DNA from: an uncultured Pelagibacteraceae bacterium
GTDB lineage: Bacteria > Pseudomonadota > Alphaproteobacteria > Pelagibacterales > Pelagibacteraceae
Reading direction: 5' to 3'
Assembly (NCBI GenBank): GCA_902619495.1
Contig: CACNEM010000006.1
Coordinates: 1 to 40,880 of the forward strand
DNA length: 40,880 nucleotides
Each line of letters opens with the position of its first letter. The stretch's first letter is position 1. The position numbers were made by a program, and so were the translations under genes. Of this stretch, positions 27,000-39,753 are shown piece by piece. The notes beneath the pieces are model-generated. The model had not been told where the DNA came from. It made no database searches and was given only the letters and a program-made list of their open reading frames with translations.

Positions 27000-28383
27000 T
27001 TTAGGTCAAAAAGAGATAATACATTTTGTTGGTATTGGTGGAATTGGAATGAGTGGCTTAGCTCAAATTATGAAAAATATGGGTTTTAAAATTCAAGGAA
27101 GTGATCAAAATAAAAATAAAAATACTATTTCCTGCACAAAGGCAGGTATAAAGGTTTTTATTGGCCATTCTAAAAATAATTTAAAAAGTTCAACAATATT
27201 GGTTAGATCGTCAGCAATAAAAAATAATAATAGCGAAATTAAATTTGCTCGTTCAAAAAAAATACCAATTTATTCTAGAGCAGAAGTTTTAGCAGATGTA
27301 GTTTCTTTGAAAAAAAATATCATCATCACAGGTTCTCATGGTAAAACGACAACTACATCATTAGTTTCGAAAATATTATCAGATCAAAAACTCGACCCCA
27401 CTATAATTAATGGTGGCGTTATAAATTCTTTCAATAGTAATGCAAGGCTTGGAAAAGGAGATTGGGCAATTTTAGAAGCAGACGAATCAGATGGGAGTTT
27501 TCTGAAACTACCAATTAATTATTCAATAGTAACCAATATCGATTACGAGCACATCGATTATTATAAAAATTTTAAAAATTTAGAAAAATCATTTATTAAA
27601 TTCATTGAAAAAACTCCTCCTACTGGTAAATCAATTATCTGTTTAGATAACAAAAATATCAAAAAAATATTTAATAAAGTAAAAACTAAAAATATTCTTA
27701 CTTATGGTGAAAGTAAAAATGCCAATTATAAAATATCAAATATCAAATATAAAGTTGACTTTTCTATTTTTGATTTAAGTTACAAAGATATAAAGAAGAA
27801 AAATCGAAAAATAAAAAATATAAAGTTAAGGTTATTAGGAAAACATAACGTTTTAAACGCAGCTGCAGCTTTAACCGTATGTTTAAATCTTGGTTTAAAT
27901 CAAAATATAATTAAAAAGTCTTTAAAAAAATTTTCAGGGGTTCAAAGAAGAATGACGAAAATTTTTACTAAAAATAAAAATGATTTTTATGACGATTATG
28001 CTCATCATCCTACTGAGATAGAATCTATTTTAGAAGGTGTTAAAAATGTATATCAAAACAGATTTATTATCTCTGTTTTTGAACCTCATCGCTACTCAAG
28101 AGTATTATCCTTAAAAAAAGAATTTGCAAAATCATTTAATAAATCAAACCTCGTACTTCTTTGCCCTATTTTTGGCGCAGGTGAAAAGAAAAACTCTAAA
28201 TTTAACGCATTAGAATTTGGAAAATTAATTTCAAAACACTCAAGGACTCAAGTAATAGTAATAAAGGATTATAAAGAATTAGAGAAATTTTTTAAAAAAA
28301 ATTTAATATCCGATGAAATAATTATAGGTATGGGAGCAGGATCAATATCAAAACATATGAGGGGACTTAAATATATTTTATGA
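26986..28383 (+). CDS. murC: UDP-N-acetylmuramate:L-alanine ligase MurC
   Basis: First amino-acid-adding step on UDP-MurNAc, using ATP. 465 residues: UDP-binding loop HFVGIGGIGMSGLA (~13-26), ATP loop GSHGKTTTT (~116-124), the EADESDGSF metal region (~164-172), TNIDYEHIDYY (~183-193), and a C-terminal DDYAHHPTEI plus FEPHRYSR (~335-370), the pattern specific to MurC. It overlaps murG by 14 bp, and its TGA overlaps the murB ATG (ATGA). Base use resembles its neighbours. Confidence 0.97.
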   Translation: MKKINLGQKEIIHFVGIGGIGMSGLAQIMKNMGFKIQGSDQNKNKNTISCTKAGIKVFIGHSKNNLKSSTILVRSSAIKNNNSEIKFARSKKIPIYSRAEVLADVVSLKKNIIITGSHGKTTTTSLVSKILSDQKLDPTIINGGVINSFNSNARLGKGDWAILEADESDGSFLKLPINYSIVTNIDYEHIDYYKNFKNLEKSFIKFIEKTPPTGKSIICLDNKNIKKIFNKVKTKNILTYGESKNANYKISNIKYKVDFSIFDLSYKDIKKKNRKIKNIKLRLLGKHNVLNAAAALTVCLNLGLNQNIIKKSLKKFSGVQRRMTKIFTKNKNDFYDDYAHHPTEIESILEGVKNVYQNRFIISVFEPHRYSRVLSLKKEFAKSFNKSNLVLLCPIFGAGEKKNSKFNALEFGKLISKHSRTQVIVIKDYKELEKFFKKNLISDEIIIGMGAGSISKHMRGLKYIL

Positions 28384-29285
28384 GTTTAAATCAAGAATTG
28401 ATTAAAAAATTTAGTGAAAATATTTCAAATAACACAAAACTGTCAAATTATAGCTGGTTCAATCTTGGCGGACCTGCAGAATATTTATTTAAACCTGAAA
28501 ATAAATCACAGTTGATTGAGTTTTTGAAAGAAAATAAAAAAAATAAACTTAAAATCACTATTTTAGGAGCTGGTTCAAACACTCTCATACGTGATAATGG
28601 TATAAAAGGAGTAGTAATTAAACTTAGCTCAAATTTTTCTTATATAAATTTAATAGATAATAAAACTATTGAGGTCGGTGCTGCAACACTAGATCGTAAA
28701 GTTTCAAACTTTGCAAAAGATAATGCAATAGCTGATTTAGAATTTCTTTCTTGCATACCAGGTTCAATTGGCGGTGCAGTTATTATGAATAGTGGTTGTT
28801 ATGGGTATGATATTTCGAAGTGTTTAGTCTCAATGAAGGTAATAGACATAAATGACTGCAAGGAAAAAGAAATTAAACGAGATCAAATTAAATTTTTTTA
28901 TAGAGGAGTCAATTTACCGAGTGCATTTATTATAGTTTCGGTAAAACTTAAAGGAACTAACAGATTAAAAGAGGAGATACAAAAAAAACAAAATGAATTT
29001 ATTGAAAGAAAAAAATTCTCTCAACCTAGTCAAATAAAAACATGCGGAAGTACTTTTAAAAATCTCAACAATGAAAAAAAAGCTTGGCAACTAATTAAAG
29101 AAACTGGATGTGATCAATTTACCGAGGGCGATGCTGTGATTTCAAAAAAACACTGTAATTTTTTTGTAAATAACGGAAAAGCTAAATCTTCGGATATCGA
29201 AAGGTTAATTAATAAAGTTCAAAAGGCAGTTAGTATAAAAACAGGAGTTAATCTCGAATTGGAGATCAAGATAATTGGTGATTAA
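28380..29285 (+). CDS. murB: UDP-N-acetylenolpyruvylglucosamine reductase MurB
   Basis: FAD enzyme reducing enolpyruvyl-UDP-GlcNAc to UDP-MurNAc with NADPH. 301 residues, type II MurB size. Visible motifs: NYSWFNLGGPAEYLF at the start, the FAD loop LGAGSNTLIRD (~60-70), LSCIPGSIGGAVIMNSGCYG (~121-140), the catalytic-region FFYRGV, and a C-terminal CGSTFKN with the proton-donating Ser. The end VNLELEIKIIG is typical. It starts inside the murC stop, and the ddl start lies within its last codons. Confidence 0.97.
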   Translation: MSLNQELIKKFSENISNNTKLSNYSWFNLGGPAEYLFKPENKSQLIEFLKENKKNKLKITILGAGSNTLIRDNGIKGVVIKLSSNFSYINLIDNKTIEVGAATLDRKVSNFAKDNAIADLEFLSCIPGSIGGAVIMNSGCYGYDISKCLVSMKVIDINDCKEKEIKRDQIKFFYRGVNLPSAFIIVSVKLKGTNRLKEEIQKKQNEFIERKKFSQPSQIKTCGSTFKNLNNEKKAWQLIKETGCDQFTEGDAVISKKHCNFFVNNGKAKSSDIERLINKVQKAVSIKTGVNLELEIKIIGD

Positions 29286-30216
29286 AAAAAAATTTAAAAA
29301 AGTTGTCGTAGTGCTTGGTGGAACTTCAGGAGAAAGAGCAGTAAGTCTTGATAGCGGCAAAGCATGCATAAAAGCTCTTAAAAAAAAGAAGTACTCTGTT
29401 ACTAAGTTTGACCCAAAATTTAAAAATTTGAACTTAATAAATAAAAACGAAACTGATGTAATTTTTAATGCATTGCATGGAAAGGGTGGTGAAGATGGTT
29501 TGGCACAAAGCTATTTTGAATATTTAAAAATCCCTTATACTCACTCAGGAGTTATAAGTTCTTATAATTCAATGGATAAGATTATTTCAAAAGAAATATT
29601 TTTAAAAAATAAAATTTTGACCCCAAAATATTTTTCAATTTATAAAAACGAAAATAATAGTAACATTTTAATGACAATGTTAAAAAGAAGAAAGATTTCT
29701 TTTCCCGTTGTAATTAAACCAACAAATGAGGGATCAAGTCTCGGAGTAAAAATAGTAAAAAATTTTAAAGATTTAAAAAAAGCAACTAAATTATTGTTTA
29801 AAAATTATACACAATTAATTTTTGAGGAATTTATAGGAGGTCAGGAAATACAAGCAGCTATATTAAATAATCTTGCTATTGGCGCTATTGAGCTAATACC
29901 CAAAAGATCATTTTACGATTATAAAGCTAAATATACAAAATCTGCAAAAACAAAACATATAATGCCTGCAAGACTAAAAAAAAATAAATACCTTGAAGTT
30001 TTAAAAATAGCAAAAAAAGCTCATCTAGCTCTTGGATGCAAAGGCGTAACAAGAACTGATTTTAAATTCTATAAGAACAAATTTTATATTTTAGAATTAA
30101 ATACGCAGCCTGGTATGACTAGCCTTTCATTAGTACCAGAAATAGCAAATTACAAAGGCATAAGTTTTCCCGACTTGGTAGAAAAAATATTGTTAGATGC
30201 TAGTTGTAATAAATGA
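29278..30216 (+). CDS. ddl: D-alanine:D-alanine ligase
   Basis: Makes D-Ala-D-Ala, the substrate of the MurF half of the fused ligase. About 312 residues, ATP-grasp fold. VLGGTSGERAVSLDSG at ~13-28 is the substrate-binding head, NALHGKGGEDG follows (~64), PVVIKPTNEGSSLGV (~142-156) and FEEFIGGQEIQ (~183) bind ATP, and RTDFKF plus ELNTQPGMTSLSLVPE near the end carry the metal and D-Ala sites. There is no ATG near the start: GTG at 29278 or TTG at 29275 must be used, both within the last codons of murB. The end overlaps the ftsQ ATG (ATGA). Confidence 0.95.
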   Translation: MIKKKFKKVVVVLGGTSGERAVSLDSGKACIKALKKKKYSVTKFDPKFKNLNLINKNETDVIFNALHGKGGEDGLAQSYFEYLKIPYTHSGVISSYNSMDKIISKEIFLKNKILTPKYFSIYKNENNSNILMTMLKRRKISFPVVIKPTNEGSSLGVKIVKNFKDLKKATKLLFKNYTQLIFEEFIGGQEIQAAILNNLAIGAIELIPKRSFYDYKAKYTKSAKTKHIMPARLKKNKYLEVLKIAKKAHLALGCKGVTRTDFKFYKNKFYILELNTQPGMTSLSLVPEIANYKGISFPDLVEKILLDASCNK

Positions 30217-30872
30217 AAAAAAAATTATTTATAGCTATTATATTTTTATTTCTTTTTACCACTTTTCATGCACAAAACGGTTTCAATTTTAAAGTAAATT
30301 CTAAAGTAAAGGAAATTATAATAGAAAATAATTTTATAATTGATGAGAGTGAAATTAAAAAAGACTTGTCTTTTTTGTATAATGAAAATCTTTTTTTAAT
30401 TAAAAACTCAGATATAAATGAAAATTTGAGTCAATCGAGCTTTATAGAAAGTTTTGAAATTAAAAGAATTTATCCTAGTAAATTAAAAATTAAAATTTAC
30501 GAGAAAAAACCCATCGCAATTTTACAAAATAAAAAAAAAAAATACTACTTTACAGATAAAGCAGATACTATTGATTTTATGAATTTGGAAAGATTTAATA
30601 ATTTACCACTAGTATTTGGAGATAAAGTTAACTTTAAAAAATTTCACAATAGTTTAAAAAAAATTGACTTTCCGATTAGTTCGATAAAAACTTTTTACTT
30701 TTTTGAAACAAAAAGGTGGGATTTAATCACTAAAGAAAAAAAAACTATTAAACTTCCACCAAAAAATTTCGAAAAAAGCTTAAAAAATTATATGAGCATT
30801 AAAAATAGAGAAAATTTTGATAAATATAATATCTTTGATTATAGGATAAAAGAACAACTTATAATTAAATAA
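30213..30872 (+). CDS. ftsQ: Cell division protein FtsQ (short form)
   Basis: Divisome scaffold with a periplasmic POTRA domain. 219 residues, shorter than most FtsQ (about 270-310). The hydrophobic segment begins at residue 5 (LFIAIIFLFLFTTFHA, ~5-20), leaving only a MKKK cytoplasmic tail. The POTRA domain follows (~30-100), ending in YPSKLKIKIYEKKPIAIL, a typical FtsQ stretch. The second beta domain runs to WDLITKEKKTIKLP (~169-182) and the final NYM...YNIFDYRIKEQLII, resembling the FtsQ C terminus. FHAQ could even be a signal peptidase site. An in-frame A12 tract (30531-30542) encodes a Lys run. Identity rests on these motifs and location between ddl and ftsA. Confidence 0.9.
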   Translation: MKKKLFIAIIFLFLFTTFHAQNGFNFKVNSKVKEIIIENNFIIDESEIKKDLSFLYNENLFLIKNSDINENLSQSSFIESFEIKRIYPSKLKIKIYEKKPIAILQNKKKKYYFTDKADTIDFMNLERFNNLPLVFGDKVNFKKFHNSLKKIDFPISSIKTFYFFETKRWDLITKEKKTIKLPPKNFEKSLKNYMSIKNRENFDKYNIFDYRIKEQLIIK

Positions 30873-30875
30873 CTT

Positions 30876-32072
30876 ATGCAATATAAATCCTTAGTTTTTT
30901 TTGTTGAGATAAATGATCTAGAATTTTCATTTATTGTTGGAGATAACATTAATGAAGAACAATTTAAAATAATATTTACAAATTCTATACCTATAAAAGG
31001 AATTCAGGATAATAAAATTACTAACCTGGATCTAGTTTGTAATACTTTAAAAGAAAATATATTAAAAATAGAAAAAAAAGTAAATTTTGTTTTTAAAGAA
31101 GTTATTCTTGTAATAAATAATTTTAATTTTACCCTTAATTCATGTACCGGTTTTAAGAAATTAAACGGTTCTCAACTCACTAAAGAGAATATTACTTATA
31201 TACTTAATTCTCTTAAATTATTAATAAGCGAAACTGAGCAGGATAAAAAAATTATTCATATTTTCAACACCAGATACTTTTTAGACAAAAAAGAGACGAC
31301 AAATTTACCCATAGGATTATTTGGAAATTTTTATTCTCATGAATTATCTTTTTTTCTTATAAACAATAATGATTATAAAAATTTAAAAAATATTTTTGAT
31401 AAATGTAATTTAAAGATTAACAAAATTATTTCTAAAAGTTTTATTGAGGGAGTTAATTTAATTAATCTTAATAAAAATTCAGAGTCATTTTTTAAAATCG
31501 AAATTAAAGATACGAATTCTCAAATTATCTTATTTAAAAATTCATCTTTAAAATTTGTTCAAAACTTTAAATTTGGTTCTAATTTAATCTTAAGCGATAT
31601 TTCAAAAATAATAGCTATTAAAGAGGATTTAGTAAAAGATATGTTATTTAACCAAACTTTTTTTAATGAAAATTTTGATAATGAGTATTTAGAAAAAAAA
31701 TATTTTCAGAGTCAAAATTTTAGAAAGATAAAAAAAAAACTTATTTATGAAATTGCTGAAGCAAGAATTTTTGAATTAGCTGAAAAAATTCTGCTTAAAA
31801 ATTTAAATATTAACAACTTTTTAAAAAAAAATGTCACTATCTTTTTACAAGTTAAGGATAAAAATTGTTTTAATTCTTTTGAGAAAATTTTCATGAATTC
31901 TTTTTCATTTAAAAAAAAATATGATCTGAAAACTTTAGAAAATCTTAATATTGAATCTTTGTATGAAAGTGCTAATAAACTTGTTCAATATGGGTGGAAA
32001 AAAGAGGCGGTGCCTATAATCCAAGAAAATAATTCAATTATCGCAAGATTCTTCAACTATATTTTTAAATAA
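30876..32072 (+). CDS. ftsA: Divergent FtsA-like divisome protein
   Basis: Position after ftsQ, 398-residue length and a C-terminal amphipathic helix (IIARFFNYIFK, 388-398) like the membrane-targeting tail of FtsA identify it as the FtsZ membrane anchor. Segments such as FGSNLILSDISKIIAI (~233-248) and YEIAEARIFELAEKI (~291-305) match conserved FtsA helices. However, the actin-family nucleotide signatures are not recognisable: phosphate 1 reads VEINDLEFS (10-18) instead of a DIGSSK-like motif, phosphate 2 IEIKDTNSQI (208-217) instead of DIGGGTTD, and the adenosine motif FLQVKDKNC (323-331) instead of TGGG. It may have lost ATP binding. Starts 3 bp after ftsQ. The family call is confident only with the context. 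Confidence 0.82.
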   Translation: MQYKSLVFFVEINDLEFSFIVGDNINEEQFKIIFTNSIPIKGIQDNKITNLDLVCNTLKENILKIEKKVNFVFKEVILVINNFNFTLNSCTGFKKLNGSQLTKENITYILNSLKLLISETEQDKKIIHIFNTRYFLDKKETTNLPIGLFGNFYSHELSFFLINNNDYKNLKNIFDKCNLKINKIISKSFIEGVNLINLNKNSESFFKIEIKDTNSQIILFKNSSLKFVQNFKFGSNLILSDISKIIAIKEDLVKDMLFNQTFFNENFDNEYLEKKYFQSQNFRKIKKKLIYEIAEARIFELAEKILLKNLNINNFLKKNVTIFLQVKDKNCFNSFEKIFMNSFSFKKKYDLKTLENLNIESLYESANKLVQYGWKKEAVPIIQENNSIIARFFNYIFK

Positions 32073-32084
32073 CAATTGTTATTT
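32067..32084. promoter_or_regulatory. 18-bp perfect palindrome at the ftsA stop
   Basis: AAATAACAATTGTTATTT at 32067-32084 is self-complementary with no loop and includes the ftsA TAA (32070-32072). It precedes the 68-bp ftsA-lpxC gap, one of the few real gaps inside the cluster. A dimeric operator for lpxC is possible; a terminator is unlikely because there is no GC-rich stem or loop. Confidence 0.4.
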
Positions 32085-32140
32085 TCAGAAACATTTGTTG
32101 TTTTAATTCATTAAATGAGATTTTGTATAAAGCGACCTAC

Positions 32141-33061
32141 ATGAAAAATATAAGCCAAAAAACTCTAAGAGATAAAATTGAAATTGATGGAATAGGCCTC
32201 CATAATGGAGTTAAAGTAAATTTAATTATAAAACCAGCCAAACCTAATTCGGGCATTGTATTCAAAAGAATTGATATTGAAAATAATAATATTATTCACG
32301 CTAACTTTAAAAATGTTGTTGAGCCTATTTTATGTACTAAGTTAAAAAATGATAGTGGAGCTAGCGTATCAACAGTTGAACATCTTATGGCAGCCTTTTA
32401 TGGAGAGGGAATTGATAATGCTTTAGTAGAAATAGATGCTCCAGAGATTCCAATATTAGATGGTTCTGCAATTGATTTTGTAGATGCGATTAAAGGAGTT
32501 GGTATAGAAGAACAAAACGTTAAAAAAAAATTTATTAAAGTATTAAAAAAAGTTGAAGTAAAAGATGGAAGTAAATTTATTTCCATTGAACCTCTTAATT
32601 ACGATCTAATTATTGATTTTGAAATTGTTTTTAACAATCCATTAATTAGAAAAAGACGTAAGGAATTTAAATTAAGTTCTGATAACTTAAGTGAAATTTA
32701 CAACTCTCGAACTTTTTGTTTGTATGAAGATATTGATAATATTAAAAGAATGGGTCTAGCAAAAGGTGGGTCTTTAGAAAATGCTATTGTAGTGCAAGGG
32801 GATAAGATTTTAAATGAAGATGGTTTGAGAAATAGACATGAATTCGTTTATCACAAAATACTAGATTGTATGGGAGACATCATGCTATCTGGAAATCGTA
32901 TCTTTGGTCACATTAAAACTTCCCAAGGCGGTCACGCATTAACTAACAAATTATTAAAAAAATTCTTTTCTGAAAAGTCTAATTGGTGTTACGAGAATTT
33001 TGAAAATACAGAAAAACAAAATCAAAATTCTTACGAAAAACCTTTGGCTATTAATGTATAA
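32141..33061 (+). CDS. lpxC: UDP-3-O-acyl-N-acetylglucosamine deacetylase LpxC
   Basis: Committed step of lipid A synthesis, a zinc deacetylase in the cytoplasm. With the ATG at 32141 (MKNISQKTLR) it has 306 residues, essentially E. coli length. Zinc ligands are His81 (in TVEHLMAA), His238 and Asp242 (in VYHKILDCMGD); the catalytic Glu80 and His265 (in GGHALTN) are also present. IGLHNG near residue 20 and EIPILDGSA near 105 are family motifs. A TTG at 32123 would add six residues and is less likely. A TGTATAAA extended -10-like element is at 32124-32131, but it would give a leader of only a few bases. It shows this is a lipopolysaccharide-capable Gram-negative. Confidence 0.97.
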   Translation: MKNISQKTLRDKIEIDGIGLHNGVKVNLIIKPAKPNSGIVFKRIDIENNNIIHANFKNVVEPILCTKLKNDSGASVSTVEHLMAAFYGEGIDNALVEIDAPEIPILDGSAIDFVDAIKGVGIEEQNVKKKFIKVLKKVEVKDGSKFISIEPLNYDLIIDFEIVFNNPLIRKRRKEFKLSSDNLSEIYNSRTFCLYEDIDNIKRMGLAKGGSLENAIVVQGDKILNEDGLRNRHEFVYHKILDCMGDIMLSGNRIFGHIKTSQGGHALTNKLLKKFFSEKSNWCYENFENTEKQNQNSYEKPLAINV

Positions 33062-33108
33062 GATCGAAAAAATTTACCATTTCATTATATTCTGATATTA
33101 GTCATATA

Positions 33109-37666
<4,558 letters not shown>

Positions 37667-37679
<13 letters not shown>

Positions 37680-39709
37680 TTTAACATTTTTTTCTTGTAT
37701 CTGTCCCAACCAGGACTTCTGTATTCATCATTAAACTCTATGGAATTATCTTGATTAAATTCAAAATCTTCTGATCCTGTTAAATCTATTTCGTTTTTTT
37801 CAACGCTATCATCGGGAATTTCGTTAATGAATCTTGAGGGCAGTGCATCCATCCAGTCTCCATGATATGCTCTTTTCATCGCAAACGATAAATATGCCTC
37901 TTTTTTAGCTCTAGTAATTCCAACGTAAGCTAATCTTCTTTCCTCTTCTAAAGCAAAATCTCCCTTCTCTTCTAAGGACTTTTGATGTGGAAAAAGCCCT
38001 TCCTCCCAACCTGGCAAAAATACGACATCAAATTCTAATCCTTTAGCAGCATGCATCGTCATTAAATTAATTTTTGCACCTTCCCATTCTTGATCGATAG
38101 AAGTAGCTAATGCTACATGCTCAAGAAAACTTTGTAAATTCTCATAATCTTGCATTGCCCTCAACAACTCTTTTAAATTTTCTAGTCTATTTTCATTTTC
38201 TAAATCTTTTTTATTTTTAAGCATTGAAGAATATCCCGACTCATCTAATACAAGTTTCATCAAATCATAATGTTTCATGTTAAGAGCATCTTTACGCCAT
38301 TTATGAATCATATTAATGAGTTGATTAAGTGAGGTTTTAATTTTTGGTTTAAATTCTCCTTTTTCTGATATCTTTATAATGGAGTCTTCAAGACATAATT
38401 TGTGGGTTTTGCAATAAGTATAAAGTTGATTGAGAGTGCTTTCTCCCACTCCTCTTTTAGGCGAACCAATAACTCTTTCTAAGGCAAGATCGTCAAATTT
38501 TTGATTTATAATGCGTAAATATGAAACTGCATCTTTAATTTCTGCTCTTTCATAAAATTTTATACCTCCAAGAACGCGATAGCCAATACCAATTTGCAAA
38601 AATCTCTCCTCAAATTCTCTTGTTTGATAAATCGCTCTTACTAGTATCGAAACATTATTTAATGAATACTTCTTTTTTAATTTTTGTTCAATTATATCAC
38701 TAACACCTTGAGCTTCTTCTTTACCAGTTCTATAACAATTAAGTTTAACTAACTCACCTTGACTTGCTGATGACCATAACTTTTTATCAACTCTATTAGT
38801 ATTATTTGAAATTAAATTTGAAGCAGTTTCTAATATATTTTTTGTTGATCTGTAGTTTTGTTCTAATTTAAAAACTTTACATCCTTGATAAATTTTATCA
38901 AAAGTAAGAAAATTCTTTATCTCTGCGCCTCTCCAGCTATAAATAGATTGATCATCATCACCAACACAACAAATATTTTGCTTATTATTTACTAACAAAT
39001 TTAACCATTTATTTTGAATAAAGTTTGTGTCTTGAAATTCATCAACTAGAATATATTTAAAATTTTTTTGATATATTTCTTTTATATCTTGATGTTCCTC
39101 AAATAATTTTACACAAAACAAAATTAAGTCTCCAAAATCAAATGCGTTTAAATCTTTGGTTTTGTTTTGATATATTTCGTAAACTTTTAAAATTGATTTC
39201 ATCATATTTCCAGATTTCTCTAAATTAACATCGTTTGGTAGAAAACCCTTATTTTTCCATTGATCAATGTGATAGATAATTAATTGAGGAGAAAACTTTT
39301 TTGCATCCAAATCTTCAGCTTTTACAATATTTCTTATAAGTTTTTTCTGATCATCAGTATCTAAAATTGTAAAGTTGCTTTTATAGCCAAGGGCTTCAGC
39401 ATGTCTTCGCAAAAATTTAACACTTATCGAATGAAATGTTCCCAACCAAGAAATTGCCTTTGAACTTCCCTTTAAGTGCTGCATCACTCTATTTTGCATC
39501 TCTTTTGCAGCTTTATTTGTAAAGGTCACACACAAAATTTGATTTGGAAAAGCTTTTTTCTGGTTAATAATATGAATTAGTCTTGTTGTTAAAACTTTAG
39601 TTTTACCAGAGCCAGCACCAGCGACAATTAAGTTTGGACCTTCTGTACTAAGTACCGCCTCCTTTTGCTCTTTGTTTAGGTTTTCAATTAATTTATCTAT
39701 GCTATTCAT
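37667..39709 (-). CDS. uvrD: ATP-dependent DNA helicase UvrD/PcrA
   Basis: Superfamily 1A 3'-to-5' helicase acting in excision and mismatch repair and in clearing proteins from DNA. 680 residues, slightly shorter than E. coli UvrD (720). In order: Q motif LNKEQKEAV (11-19), Walker A GAGSGKT (31-37), motif Ia CVTFTNKAAKEM, motif II LVDEFQDTN, motif III VGDDDQSIYSWRGAE, motif IV LEQNYRST, motif V MTMHAAKGLEFDVVFLPG and motif VI EERRLAYVGITRAK. The C-terminal tail has the acidic linker and ends with a short GWDRYKKKML segment, similar to the RNA-polymerase-interacting tail of PcrA/UvrD. First gene of the uvrD-pepP pair. Confidence 0.96.
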
Positions 39710-39753
39710 AAGTAAGAATTTTCATTTATATACTAATTATAAAAATAAAAAAA

